In this document: positions 48,189-61,621 of the stretch, one piece after another
How the letters are laid out: each line of letters begins with the position of its first letter
Position numbering within the stretch: the first letter of the stretch is position 1
Assembly (NCBI RefSeq): GCF_008831285.2
Contig: NC_045141.1
Span: 14,184,106 to 14,248,105, forward strand
Source: Nymphaea colorata
Lineage: Eukaryota > Streptophyta > Magnoliopsida > Nymphaeales > Nymphaeaceae
DNA: 64,000 bases
Reading direction: 5' to 3'
The notes under the pieces: model-generated
The model's input: the letters and a program-made list of their open reading frames with translations, nothing else
Database searches by the model: none
Told to the model about the DNA's origin: nothing
Position numbers and translations under genes: made by a program

Positions 48189-51100
48189 GGGGCGGAGCCA
48201 GGGGCCCAATGCAGCGAATTGAAAAAAAAAAAAAGTAAATTAAAAAATGAAAATTTGTAGAGAGGGAGATAGAGAAATAGAATGAAAGAGTGAGAAAGGG
48301 AGCACCAGGCGGAGAGATCACTGAGCAGGGCTGCAGGCAGCAGGAAGGAGGTCGGAAGAGGAGAGGAGAAAGAAGAACGCGAGGAAAAAGAAGGACACAG
48401 GCAAACACAGCGGTCCCCAATCACCAGAAGCGGAAGAAGAACATAGTAAGAAGCCCACAAATCATAATCAAATTCTTCTCCTGTGATGCTTCACTCTTTT
48501 GATCAGCATTTTTTTTTCTCGGTTGTTTCGGGGATGATTCATTTCCGTCCGTCGATCTTTTTGTAAACCCTGCGGGTTGTTCCTCTGATTTCCTTAATTG
48601 AGTTTGTTTTTTCTCTCTCCGTTGGATCGCTATGGTGTAATGGTGAATGGTGATCTGGGTTTCTATTATGCACATCCTTTAACCTTGATCTTTCACTGCT
48701 GTTGACCTCTTTTATTGTGCTGCTCTTAACTCTATTTTCGTCGTGTGATTTGTTCGCAACGTGCTCATCCGTTCATCGTAGTTTTCAACAGGACCCTGGT
48801 TTGCAGAGACATTCCCATGATATTTTCGATTTTGATGACGTCTACTATGTAACCGTCTCGTTTTTCAGCATCAAATTTGGACCACTTCCATAGTACTAAG
48901 AAATTGGAGACTAATTTGTCAATTTTCATTTTTTTTTGTTTATTTCTCCAATCGCGACTTGTTTGCTCCATCAGGTTATGAATAAGGACTCTGAGTATCA
49001 CTTGTGGCTCTTTATGTTACAAAAATGAGCTAGAGAAACTAGTGGATTCACTGGAAACGAAACTAGTGGTCCTTTGTTCTTTTCCATCTCAAGTGACACA
49101 TGAGAAATGCCCTGTAAGCATGTGTCTGGAGAAGCAAAACTCATACGGTCGTTAGTGACCCTCCGTGGAAAGGGTTCTACACTGGAAACGTGTGCTACTG
49201 GCATGCATCCTTCTCATAGGTTTGCCCGTGTCTCGCTTTTTACTCTCACGCTAGTAGTGCATTTTGCTGTTGGGCGACGCCATACTTGGTTGATCAAATT
49301 AAGTGTTATTTAATTGTGCTACATTTTCCTTCTGTCGTGGTTTAGTAATTGCTCAATCTACAGAGAGAATTCGGACTGCTAACTGGATCTTTTTGATGGA
49401 ACAGGTGTGAACAATTTGTTTATTGATGTTGGACATACCAGTCTTTTCTAACAATGCCAAATTGCTAGCATCAATTTCTTCCGATGGTAGAGATGTTGCA
49501 CATGGTTTGAGCGATTCAGCAGTGATTCAGCAGTGCAGCTATAAGAGGCCACCACGTATAAGCAGGTTTCCCTCTTGTTTTGATGCTTCATTCTTATTAT
49601 CAACAAATTGTTTGTGAGTATGCTGACTGGTTTTAAGGTATCGAAGCCGAAGGGTTTCTTGGTTAGGATTTAAATATGGATACTTTCATGTGTATATTAT
49701 CTTGCTTGTTTGCACACTTTGTGTTCACACAGGCTCAGCCATCATAGAGCTACAAAAAATGCACTACGTTTGTTGTTGGTCGAGGTAATATTTTAGAAAT
49801 AGAGTATTGTGATGAAGACTTTGTATAATGTTCTGCTTACATTGGTTCTGCCTCAACTAGGTGATTACTGGTTGCAAATTTATGTGTTCTTTTTTTCTGC
49901 TGAGTAACGTTTCAAACCTTTTCTATTGCTTGCCTTTTCTCACTTTTTCTCACTTGAAGAAAAACATGCTTTACGACTTACGAGTTCTATTTATTCAACA
50001 GTCCACCCATCATCAATTCATCATGACAAGTATAACAGGACTTATAAATGTGAACGTCTTCCTTAAAAAAGTGTGAACATCATATGAAATTTCTTTGAAT
50101 TTTAGTAATGCAAGCATCTGCTTCTAAAGAATGTAAAGTTTTTGAGATTATGCAATATTGCAAAGCTTGAAGTGAACAAGGTGCATATCGGAAGACCACT
50201 AGAATAATCTGCAAACATAAAAAAGGCAAGCTGATTGTTACATCCTCTGACTAGCTTACGTTTGTTTATCTTGAAGAAGGTGAGCTTCAGTCTTGTTTAT
50301 GTTTCCAGCTAAGGCTTGTGTTTGGTTTCTATTGTTCCTCATTGTTTAAGTCATGGTCCTTCTTTAGACAAGTAATTGGTTTTTTTCATGTAAAACGTTT
50401 TTGTTAAACTGCTCAAACTGCTCAGATCTTTGATCTTGTCTAGAAAACTTGGTATCTTTGTCATTGGATTTTTTTTTTTTTTTAAATTTCACATAAGCAT
50501 GGAGATTTTCCTAGAATACAATAAGGCATTCATACGGGATGTTTAATTTCTTGAGGACAATCCCATGGCAAAACACATAGATGCCGAGGTTAAATAGCCA
50601 TGGTAATATTAACTCATATGTCTTGCAGCCAAGCATGTATAGTGTGAGTAATTACGTAATATACATTAGAGGTCCTTCAAATATTTTTTGTTTCATATGC
50701 TAAAATCTTGTCAAATGCATGTGTGACTCCACAGCCGTGTGTGAACCTCTGGCTGCCATGAGTTTTATGTTGTAGTGTCTTTCCTTGGTTTAGGATTGCT
50801 TCAAGGGCACTTATGTTGAGTAAATTTTGAGGGTTTCCATAAATTTCAATATAAATTTTTGGGGGTTAGCATTTCTTAGCTTTATTCTGACTATTTGCAT
50901 CCTTTTTATCTTAATGTTTATTTTGAGCCATTATTTAGTTTCAATAATAAATGTAGTTTTTATTTTACATTTTATTGTGCAGGTGAATGAATGTTGATAT
51001 GTAACTATTTTCAATAAAAACAGATACAAAAACTAATTGTGTTACATAGAAAGAATACAAAACTACTTGTTTTAGGTAAGTAATTTATTTTTTTGGTTTG

Positions 51101-51442
51101 GAGTTTATAGTTTTATTTGTTTGCTACATTTTGGGTTGTGATATTTGTATGTCTATCTTATGCTCACACCTATGTCATTATAATAGAAATAGAGCACCTT
51201 ATCTGTTTAGGACAGATCGTGCTTTGTGCTAATGACACAAACAATTATTAAAATGTGCCGTAGGATAGGTCGCGCTTCACGTTCATGACATGGGCAATTG
51301 TATACGACATATGTTTACTTCTACTACACTGTGGTTTGCAAATACTATCTAAAGTGTGTGAGTCTATATATATATATATATATAATATTACAGTTCACTG
51401 GACCGTTTGGCCTCACCTTAAAAAAAATCCTGGCTCCGCCCC
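48189..51442. other. Interval bracketed by inverted GGGGCGGAGCCAGG copies; possible PIG-M leader region
   Basis: GGGGCGGAGCCAGG at 48189-48202 faces CCTGGCTCCGCCCC at 51429-51442. Between them the plus strand is T-rich like plant introns and holds the coding-like pair 49426-49784. The region may contain noncoding first exons of the downstream PIG-M gene, two separate repeat relics, or a larger element. I cannot decide among these from sequence. Confidence 0.4.
49426..49784 (+). CDS. Unrecognised spliced coding-like pair, 63 codons, possibly a gene fragment
   Basis: I do not recognise this protein. An ATG at 49426 opens MLDIPVFSNNAKLLASISSD and runs to AGCAG|GTTTCC at 49565. ACACAG|GCTCAGCC at 49733 resumes in the correct phase as LSHHRATKNALRLLLVE, ending at CGAG|GTAATA (49784). 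A TGA lies in frame just upstream of the ATG. The amino-acid composition is protein-like (RPPRISRLSHHRATKNALRL), and both junctions have proper splice signals in matching phase. No further exon could be placed; a possible acceptor at 49860 opens only a short frame. It could be a truncated gene, a captured fragment, or an upstream reading frame of the PIG-M transcript. Confidence 0.3.
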
Positions 51443-51687
51443 TGCCCCCATACGGAACCATGTTAGTGGAAGGGAAGAAGGCAGCACCATTTTAGAGGGC
51501 TCCCTTTTTTGTCCTCTCCTTGACTGCCATCAAATCGACAAATTTTATTCTGTTCTCTCGGACGAGAAGATTATGCGTCTTTTCTTGCTATAGTTTTAGG
51601 AGAATATTACGTTACCTATCATTTCTCATCTCTTTATAGGTATTGCAGGTATTTCTCAAAGTCTCTCTAGTTGTCACTGATGCACAG

Positions 51688-54600
51688 ATGGGAAGCTACC
51701 CAAAGATATGGATTTTAATGTGGTTTTCTGCTCTTCTACGTGTGTTTCTCATCGGTTATGGTGAATGGCAAGACAAACATATGGATGTTCATTACACAGA
51801 CATTGATTATCTGGTTTTCTCAGATGCTGCTTCCTTGGTGGCAGCTGGGAAATCGCCTTTTGGTCGATCTACATACAGATATTCACCACTCCTAGCCATC
51901 ATACTTGTACCGAACACGTATCTTCATCCCCTATGGGGAAAACTTATATTCTCCTCTGCTGGTTAGTATCTATTCTTTTCACAATTTTATTTGACTTTTG
52001 ATTTATTGAGTGCGGCAAGTACCCTTTTCACTTTCAGAACTGATTTTTTGTATCATCACTGAGAAAGGAAGTTTGCCACACGATTTGGCCAGTGGAGAAG
52101 TTGTGTTTGATCAAATAAGTTTGTCTATCCTAATCTCCTAAGCTTGGGTGGCAGTTCATGGTTTCTTGTTTTATCCCTGCTGCAATGTCCTTGCTTTTTG
52201 TTATGGCTATTTTCATGTGTGTGTGTGTGTGTGTGTGTGTTTTTTTTAATGCTCTTTGCCTTTTTTTGTATTAAGCATAGGGTTATTAGCATTCTTTGTT
52301 CATTTTGTTGTGTTTTGCTTTCATGTTAGGCGAAACATTGACTCTCTGTGTAATTGTGATTTTTGATGCATGTAGTGTCTCATCTTGCAAGGTTATGGTA
52401 TCTCCCTTCTCAATTGAACACTCTATTAGTAAGGTTGTGTAGCTCCTCTTTTCTCAAACCATCAAGGCAGTTTTCTCCTTCACTTTTGTTTGTTATATTC
52501 TCCATTTTACTATTTTTAATCTTCCATTATGCTCTGTTTCATTCTTGAATTCTAATTCATTGCTTTAAATAATCTTTTGGAGAACTCAATAAAAGTACAT
52601 GATTCAAAAGTTTGAGTTTCTTCATTTACAGAACATCATCCCATAATTAATAAAGAAAGGGTAATAGCCCTGAGGTGAATGTTGTTTAGTGCTTCATTGA
52701 CTTAGCTATTTTAAGATCATAAATCTTATTAAGTTGGAGGAGATCGTATTGGTTTTGTATTTGAGTTTTGCAAAAAGTATTTCTACATTTAGTATACAGG
52801 GTTGGATCTCTTTAAAACACTCAATTGACATAAGGCTTCTAGTCTAGCAAGGTACGCAGGGCAGGGATGAGGTTATACCGTTATAGTAACAGGCATAGGA
52901 GTGCTTGATTGGTCACTAACATTGGTAACTGCTTTTGCTCCTACAAAAGACTCCTGATGCTTCCTCATAACTTATGCTCTAACACTTAGGATAGAAAACT
53001 TTTCACTTGTTAATTTTCTCCTACTGTCCTTTCCATGACACCTGGTGTTATCAGAACTTATGTGAAGTTTGTGTATGAAACTAGTTGTGTTCTAATTCTG
53101 TATGAGTTTTTTTGTTTCTTTTTCAATTTAATTCAGTGGGTCTAAATGGAACTTTTGTAGAAATCAAGAAATATTATTATGTCTGGACCATAGTCACCAA
53201 TATCATTTTCAGTATTTTCTCGGCAGGATTCTTTTGAGGACTTTTTTTCAGGATATAAATTTTTTTTCAAGAAATATTGGAAATCACAGAATTTTGAAAC
53301 TTAAAAAGTATAAAACAAAATAAAATTATGAGATAATAGGTTTTTTTAAGAAATTCTATTTTTTATTTTACTTAGGTTCCTCATATTCTGTCCTTTCTTT
53401 TACTTCTTTGAATTGTAGGAGTTGGTCAGTTTCTAGTTTCTACTATTATTTTTTTTATAAGTTGCTTTAGATTTTGGTGTTTGTGCACAAATGCTTACTG
53501 GGTTTATTTTGGTATCATCATTTACAAAGTTGTTTCTAGTTTGTGCCAAGGCCTTGGCTAATCAATACTACTTATGGTGTTTCTAGGTCATCATTTTTGC
53601 TTGGGACAACTAAACCATGTATCTTTCCCCCTTGAAGGGATGAGGGCAAATGGACATAGTAGTACTTATTAGTTAACACGATCTAAAGACTCCATATATT
53701 TGTTATTTTAATGTTATTTGTCATCATGTTTATGTACCTTTCTGTATATATATATATATATATGCATGCTTTGATTTCATTTTTAGTTGGCTGATTTTTT
53801 TATTTAGTTTAGTCGATCAACTTGGATGACTCAGATTAACTAGTCCTAACTCTTGACTAGTCTTTTAAGGGCTTTAACTTGTGTGTCTCTCATTGTCTTG
53901 TTTTTTCATTGATTGGTGATTTTTTCAACTTTGGATTTTCAACTAAATTGTATGTTTTATCAATTCTTATGCCGACTATTTTTCTAGAATTGCAGATTTA
54001 CTCAGTGGTTGGTTCTTAGTTTATATATTGAGACTACGTGGAGTGCCTGAAAACATATGTTTCTATTCGGTGGCTTCTTGGCTCTGCAACCCCTTCACTT
54101 TCACCATTGGTACACGTGGAAACTGCGAACCTCTTGTCTGTGCGATGGTCTTGTGGATCATCATCTGCCTCATGCATGGTGCGAGCTTTGTTCCTTTTCC
54201 AGTTGTGAACAGATTTTTCCTTAGCATGCAATTATAAAATATCTTATGGAATAAATCAAAATTTCTGCTGTTTGAATTTTTTTTAATGGTAAGTGGTAGC
54301 TGAATCAAATCATCTACATTTTTGTAAATGCATAAAGTACCAATCTGAAACTTTGCGTAATATGTCATCCTTCCTTCCCCAGCATGACAGGTCCAGGTCA
54401 TTCAGCATCTTTAGTTCCTTGGTTCTGCAGCAAGATGACTCATAATATCTAGTGAAATTGTACATATTTGCAGGTAATATATTGCAGGCTGCATTCTGGT
54501 ATGGGCTTGTTGTGCATTTCAGGATATACCCAATTATATATTCTCTTCCTATTCTCATTATTCTTGACTCAGAGTACCATCAACCTGGGGGGAAGCCTCT

Positions 54601-55974
54601 ACTCAATATTTGGGAAGTTTGGCAGCAAAAGCCACAGAGCAGTTTAAAGGAGAAAAATATGATCTTTTCAAGCTTATGCAAAATAACTGTAACCAGTGGC
54701 TGGTCTTCTATGGGAAATATTCTCAATCGGCAGAGGATACTGTTTGCACTTTTATCTGGGGCAATCTTTTTCTTCTGGACAGGTCTCTTTTTTCATCTCT
54801 ATGGATGGGATTTTCTGAATGAGGCACTGCTTTACCATCTAACTCGCACAGACCCCCGACACAATTTTTCTATATATTTTTATCATATTTATCTTCATCA
54901 TCAGCATCCATTCTTAGTGTTGGAGAAGTTGATATCATTCATCCCTCAGTTGGCTGTGCAGTTGGTCTTGGTCTTTACTTTCGCAAATGACCTTCCCTTC
55001 TGTTTCTTTGTCCAGACGGTTGCATTTGTGGCCTTCAACAAGGTAAGAAACTGGTTTTATTTGTAGGAAGTTGAATTTTTCAAATCTCAATCCAATATCA
55101 GATTGGTGATTGTTGCTGCGGATATATATGTACCATATACTGAACAACCATATGCATTTAACCTGAACTTGGAGCTTAACAGACAATTCACTGTCAAAAC
55201 CTGCTAGAGTTGTGTGGATTCAGAGCAATTATGGTCAGACTGTTTCTGAGGTTTCTGAACTTAGCGTGGCTGGATTTGGTAGCAGCTGTTTTTGTAGGGT
55301 TAATTGATTTGCCGTGTTGAAAAATTTCTGTTAGCCTTGTGTTGTTAACAGCTTTGGCTCAAGTTATCTGGTTGCACTAGCAAATTGACTTGGCGCTCCA
55401 CTCCTTAAAGAACTTTCCCTATTCCCTTCTTGTAAACCATGTTATCATCATTTCTATTCTGTTGTAGAATTTGATGCTAAGGCCTCCCTTTCTTTTTGTG
55501 AGAAATATCTGTGATTATGCTTCTTTTTTTTTTCATTCCATGGTACAGGTGCTCTTAAAAATTTCAAATAGTACATTGTACTTGGATCATTCTGAGGTTA
55601 TAACGGCTCAAGATTTTGCTAATACTTTAATAATCACATTGTACTTGGATTGTTGGCAGGTCATAACGGCTCAATATTTTGTATGGTTCTTCTGCCTCTT
55701 CCCTTTGATTCTGCCATGGAGCAAAATGAAACTAAGATGGGGATTAACGTGCCTTGCATGCTGGGTGGGAGCCCAGGTGCATTGGCTTATGTGGGGCTAC
55801 CTCTTAGAATTCAAAGGGCAGAATGTCTTTCTTCTACTTTGGCTATCAAGTGTTCTCTTCTTGGCTGCAAACGCTTTTGTTCTGGTTATGCTTATCATCA
55901 ATCACTATTATTCACCTCTCTTCTTAAGATCAGCAAAGATGACATCAACTGTCCATGATAAGAAGATAAAGTAG
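51688..55974 (+). CDS. PNT1: GPI mannosyltransferase I catalytic subunit (PIG-M; PEANUT1 homologue)
   Basis: Four coding exons: 51688-51961, 53996-54178, 54474-55042 and 55660-55974. They total 1341 nt (446 aa; family about 420-450), with GT-AG introns and consistent phases. The enzyme adds the first mannose to glucosaminyl-phosphatidylinositol in the ER lumen during GPI-anchor synthesis. The luminal DXD motif is D38-I-D40 ([20 protein letters not shown]). Other family blocks are [65 protein letters not shown] and THWLMWGY-like [14 protein letters not shown]. The protein is hydrophobic throughout, as expected of a multi-pass GT-C enzyme. The start is the first ATG after an acceptor near 51650, so leader exons lie upstream. 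The last exon's acceptor is tandemly duplicated, allowing a 21-residue in-frame insertion. Intron 1 is about 2 kb. Confidence 0.95.
55573..55685 (+). repeat. 63-bp tandem duplication spanning the 3' splice site of PIG-M exon 4
   Basis: ACATTGTACTTGGAT...GGTTATAACGGCTCAA (from 55573) recurs 63 bases later (from 55636) as ACATTGTACTTGGAT...GGTCATAACGGCTCAA. Both copies contain AG|GT(T/C)ATAACGGCTCAA. The first 21 codons from 55597 stay open and in frame with the exon at 55660. Confidence 0.9.
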
Positions 55975-58900
55975 CAGAGTACTGCTCGGTTACCGTTTTG
56001 CAGCTGTATTTTTTCTTTTTGTACATTTTATTGCAGCAATTGATGTGATTTAGATCTAATAGAGTTTTAAGTAAGACAGGTTGTTTTGATTAACCAGAGA
56101 ATCAACCAAGTACGATCATGCAAAAATTCACAATGAAGTTTAAACTCGTCAACTATATTTCAACATGCAAAGCTTCAGTCTCAAAACAGGATTTGACATG
56201 GGACTTGATTCAAGTTTCTACTAATATCAGATACGTGGATGGCACCATGCACGACTTATGCAGATAGCCGAGCAACTGCACCTTCCATGTATGTTAAAAG
56301 GGAACAGTTTACAGTTTGATATGGCCTCTTAACAGTCACCCTGGCTTGTTAATTTGGACTACTTGTGCATGCCAATTCTTTTGAATTAGTCAGTGGGTGG
56401 CGACGCCTTTGACTATTCTTCTTTGGATTCCCTTAGAGGCCCACGAAGCTACAGGACCTTGATGCTGCTGTTCATTAAGTCAAGGTGTTTCTTGGAAGAT
56501 TTTACAGGACGGGTTTTCCTGGCAAGAATATTGGTTTCTCAAGCTAAGACATAGATGTTAAAACGTTGAAGCAGAGTGTTCTAATCTACTTTATTATGCT
56601 TTTCCTTGTAGAAACATGTTATGTTCAAATAGAAAATGAAAAAAGAGATGTTCGCGAAGTTGGACTGAAGCTGAGGTGAGAAAGCGTGTCAAATCGGACG
56701 CCAGTTCAGCTTAATATAATATATTTAACATATTTTAATATATCAATCTTTTAACACATTTTTAACACTCATCCTCTTTAAATATTTTTGTCTAATTCAT
56801 AACCAATTCAGCTGAATCCAAGAATGGGGAATTCAGTTTATAAGCCGATTTTCACAGCACTTCTTTTCCTCTCTCAATCAGATTCAAGTCTTCTCCAAGT
56901 GGAGAAAGCGGTATTAAGGTGGAAAAAGTGAGCACCTATACATGAATAGATGAACCATAATTATTAGGAAGTGTAAGGGAAGCAACCAAACGAGTATTAA
57001 GAATTCTGTGAAGAAGGGTTTGTAGATTTTTTTTGCAAAATTATTTGCTACGATAGAAAGTACACAAGTCAAAAAAGAAGATGCAGAACAAACAATAACT
57101 AAGAATAACATAAAAATGAAAAGAAGATATAAGACCAAATACAAGAGAGTTAGGCAGAGGTGCGTTAATACCCTTTTAGTGGCAGAACGATCATCTTGTT
57201 CTAATCTAAGAGCAGATACAAAGTTAAAAGAAAAACTTTAGTGCATTTACAATAGTATTAACAAAGTTAAGTATATTTTTTGTTATTGCCAAATCTTTAA
57301 GCATGATCTCGAAAATTTTCAAACATTTAATACACTTCTAATATGCTTTGCTTCCATACCCTTCTAAACCATCTCTGCATCTCATAATCATCACAAGCAC
57401 TCCACACTTTTCTTTTTTTGAGATTCAGATTCAGTAAGATATTGGTTCCTAACACTTTAGTTTGGAAGCTTGACATTGCAAACTTAAATGCCAACTTGCT
57501 GTTGTCCGGTGGTTCATCTTGAGAAGAGATGAGCATTAGCTCCTTGGCGATTTGCAGTCTAGTTATATGGGTGATATATTAAGGATAAATTACAATGGAG
57601 AGAAAATTAGACAGATCTGAAATTCGTGAGTTCATGTATTCTTTTGCTCATATAAAATAACCTTGTGGATGTGATTTTAGGAATGATTTAGCAGGAAACA
57701 TATAGGTCGAAAATTTAAATGTGTTTTTGAGGAAAAAGTCGATGACTCTTGTAACACTAAAACCGAAGATGGTTAAAATTTCTAATTTTTTTATAAAATC
57801 AATTTGAACTAATGTTGGTTGTGTAGTAGGTAAGTAATAGCATGTTTAAAATCTATTTCTCATCTACTGTGTCTTCTTACTAGGCATATTTATTAATGTA
57901 AACGTTAGAAAAGAAGTGTTAAAGTAGCCCCTTACATTAATTTTTAGTCTCCTCAGGCTGGATAATATATATATATATATCCTATGAAAACTTTGAATGC
58001 ATATTAGCATCTGATTGAATTAAAAAGATGGCATTCGGACGTTCACTTGCCGCTTCAGATCCATTTAACATCAAAATCATCAAAGAACTGATTGAATTTT
58101 TCTCACCACGAATTCAAACGAAATATGTTGATCTATCTCCAACCAACTCTGAAACGAATTGATTTTTTGTCTATTCAGACTATCGTTAATGAATGGCATC
58201 TTGCAAGATCCAATCCATGTGCACCTCGAGCTCTGATTGACAAATCCATCTTCATACTTTCCCTAGTTTGGCCATGGCTAGCAACTTGCTACAGTTGTCT
58301 AATTAAAAGAAGGAGTTTGTGTCCTTTGAAAATGATTTCTAAGACATTTATGTTCTCAATTATTTATTTTTGTGTGGTGGTGTTTATGTCATTTCGATGG
58401 GTCAGAAACAAGTTTTGTTAACAAATTTAACCTAGAAAACTAATTCGGAACACAACTAAAATGTAACGGATGGATTAGTAGGGATGAATTCTTACTTGGA
58501 TCTCGCCTTTAAAAAACATATCATTTTAGTATAGCTTGTCAGTTTGAGTGGCACGCAAACAACATGTTTTTAGTTTGATTTTTGTAAGTGTTACTTTTTT
58601 AAACATGACACTTGAGTTAAATAAAATAGTCTAGTATATCATAGAACCACTTAAGTTCCAACACAACCGCGACCTGAATCTCGAAAATAGAATATATTCG
58701 AACATACATTGTAGTTAGATTTTGGGTTTCACAAGTTTAAACCGGATGCGTAATGAAATACCAAATTCGGAACTACCTCAGATCTTCATTCGTATTTGGA
58801 TTTAGGCCCTTAACTCCATGAATCCATTTCTAGTGGCATGCCTCTCTGTCCCTCTCTCTCTCTCTCTCCGTAGAATGTACGCAGAAAGCGGTGCTTACTG

Positions 58901-61621
58901 GAGGAGGGGGCATGACGTCGACGACGGGGCGGAGACGAGGTCAGCGTTCTGCGGACGCGTTGGGCCAGGAGAGCCACAGGGCCGTCCTTGGCTGCCTCTT
59001 CCTCCTCCTCACCCGTTGTCTCCCTTCATCCGTCCCCAATGGTACCCTGCTTTCTCGACGTTCCGCCTCACTGTAGATTCAGGTGCCTCTCTTTCTCTCT
59101 TTCAATGAGGTAGGAAGTGGATACCCAGTAATTCTTGTCCTCTTATCAGGGCTTGGAGTTGCTCCCATCACGCCCGTTGCGTCGTTTGCCTGTCTCAGAA
59201 GCTGTAGACATCTGTCACCCTGCGCATAATGTGATGCGACCGACTTAAAATTGCTTTAGATAACAGGTGCAGCTCCTGAACCCTTTTCTGCTGTTCCATA
59301 GATGTGAGCAACATGCAAGTTTCAGTTCGAGAGACAAAGCTGAAACTTCAATGACTTCTCACACGAGGTAGATTCTGCGCGGTTTTGGTTGTGAAAATTG
59401 TTGTTTGGTGGCAGTTGTCACCGTTGAAAGTCAGGAGGCGCGTTGAGCCCATAAAGATACCGTAACCCATGTTCCTCTGTTTGTTCTCCTTTTATCTCTG
59501 TCGATATCACCAGTTAAGTTGGGGTTTGAGCTTCTGTTCCATGATCCCATCCATTTCTATTTTGTGGACTAATTTGTTTTGTGGTTCCTTGTTTGGTTGA
59601 ATGAATAATTTGTGGACTCCTGCCACGAGAGAGTGCACCTTCTCGTCTTTCCAGAAGTTTTGGTAGACGAGCACAAGGAGCCCAATACTAACATAACTGT
59701 TAGGTCTCAGTTGGTTTACGGGCAGGCCTTTGCTCTGGCTCTGTCTGTCTTTCTTGAGCTCGAGCTCACTTGAAAGGTGCAGTAAGCTTCTGATAAGGTG
59801 AATGAAGCCAATTGTACAAGCAACTCAATTTGCTCGTTAGGCCTATTTCTAAGAGCAAGCATAATGAAGAGAGTCAGAGCTGAGTGAATACATCTTTGCT
59901 TATACAGGAGACTCTATCTTGAATTTTGAAGAGTTGAGCGACAGAAGTAGATATAGTTTTTGCAGTTCCTGAGTGAATACATCTTTGCTTATACAGGAGG
60001 CTCTATCTTGATTCTTGAAGAGTTGAGCGACAGAAGTAGATATAGTTCTTGCTGTTCCAGTTTTAAGAGAAGTAACTAGGAAATCAGCAACCTCGTTTGG
60101 AGGGAATTGACTGTGAAGAAGTTTTCTCTGTAAATGAGCTAACTGAGCGAAGGCTTGACAATTTTACACTGTACTAAGTGTCGGGCTTGTTTTATTTGAA
60201 TAGAATGAAGTAACATGCAACTCATGGTACGACAAAAATCCTGAGCTTGAGTTAGTTGATTTGAAAATAAGGGTAGAAGAATGAATTCCATCTTTGAATG
60301 TGAACTTCTGGCCTGTTTGTTGCAATCACCCTTTGATTGGCTTGCTTTTACTACACCAGGTGGTAGCGCAGATTGTAAATCCCATTATATGAGCCTGAGT
60401 GAGCTTGGAACCAAATTGATCCATGAGCTGCTTGCCTGCTTGGTTCATTTATGGTCCTGGCTGCACATATTTGGATTAGTGATTTTGTAAAAAATTGATA
60501 GGTTGGTCAATAATAGGCATCAAGAAAATTAGAAGCTGATACGGTTCATGAGAGATTGTCATTATAAATGCCAGTAGGAAGAAGCATTACATGTTGGTGA
60601 TGAAAATCTATGAATTAGAAAAGGAATATGTTTTTTTCAGGGAGCACATTTATATGCTAATGGATGACGTGAGTCCCAGGGACATGCTATAATAGAGTTT
60701 ACGCCCAGGAAATGTGGACATTTGAATGATAAATTCATGGACCCCAAGGGACAAATACGGAAGAGTAGCTTCTGCTAATCATTTACAGGCTATGAGTGTC
60801 TGATGTTGATGGAAGACCCTACATTACCCCAAACTGTCTTCTGAGGAGGAATCCATTTTACTTCACTCGTATGCTCACTTACTATTTGGTAAAATGGTTT
60901 ATTAGGGCCTGATTGTCATCCTTGATACACATGAAGGGAAAAAACAGTTGTTGTAATAAACATGAGGGTTGCACTGGTGTCCAGTTAGTATTTTGACTTG
61001 GAAATGGACGGGCCTACTCGATCAACATTTCTTGTTTCCGTTTAATTCTCTATTTCTTTTCTTTGTTTAGTTATTGTAAGATAATATGGCACTTTTTCAC
61101 AAAATGGTTTATTCTGGACAGATTTTTCACTCATTCTAAATGTAAATCTTAGCCTGAAAAGTTGGATGAACAACTGATTCGTTCTGAGAATTGGTTCCCT
61201 TTTATGACTGTCCTTTCAACTTGAACTGTATACTTTGCATTGCTTTAGCATATTCATTTACTTTTTACCAATATTAGGGTGCAACTGGTCATTGCCAGCT
61301 ATTGTCACCAGTGATTTTAGTATCTGTTTAGCGGTTGTAGTACTGTATGGTTGGAAATATACTAAGGTTCATGCTGCTCAAAATTTGTAGTAGATGGTCC
61401 GCACTATTGTTTTGCTAGGATTGCCTAAACATGCATTTCCTAGTCCCACCTGCTGATTATCTCTCAAGATTGTAGCTTCATAGCACTAATATTTGCTTAT
61501 GCTATTTTTTTATTGTCTTTCTTGTTCTCTGGGTCTGGTAAATGCAGGTAATTAACTGATTGAGCATATTAAATCAGAATAAACTGACTGTGAAAACTGT
61601 AGATTGCTGGACTTTTTGAGA
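55975..61621. other. PIG-M 3' flank, intergenic DNA and probable RING-gene leader intron
   Basis: 55975-58800 holds no recognisable gene; it is AT-rich with a short TA microsatellite near 57965. At 58810-59110 a CT-rich run is followed by GC-rich sequence ending near a GATTCAG|GTGCC donor-like site (about 59081). This is a likely first, largely noncoding exon of the RING gene. 59110-61550 then reads as a T-rich leader intron containing the 89-bp duplication, with an acceptor-like AAATGCAG|GTAATT near 61549 before the ATG. Confidence 0.45.
59881..60058. repeat. 89-bp tandem duplication in the RING-gene leader region
   Basis: TGAGTGAATACATCTTTGCT starts both copies (59881 and 59970). They continue through GAAGAGTTGAGCGACAGAAG and TAGATATAGTT with few differences. 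Confidence 0.93.

Noticed and set aside
47999-48460. 153-codon minus-strand open frame
   Set aside because: Ser/Phe/Leu low-complexity translation of a GA/CT-rich stretch that overlaps a repeat end. It is not supported as a gene.
49107-49313. Open frame with protein-like text near 49.1 kb
   Set aside because: Neither of the two frames I tried gives a phase-consistent exon, one contains early stops, and no family was recognised. It was left as part of the uncertain leader region.
58818-59108. 96-codon open frame in the GC-rich block before the RING gene
   Set aside because: No similarity recognised, and it ends just past a donor-like site. It is better explained as a noncoding first exon region.
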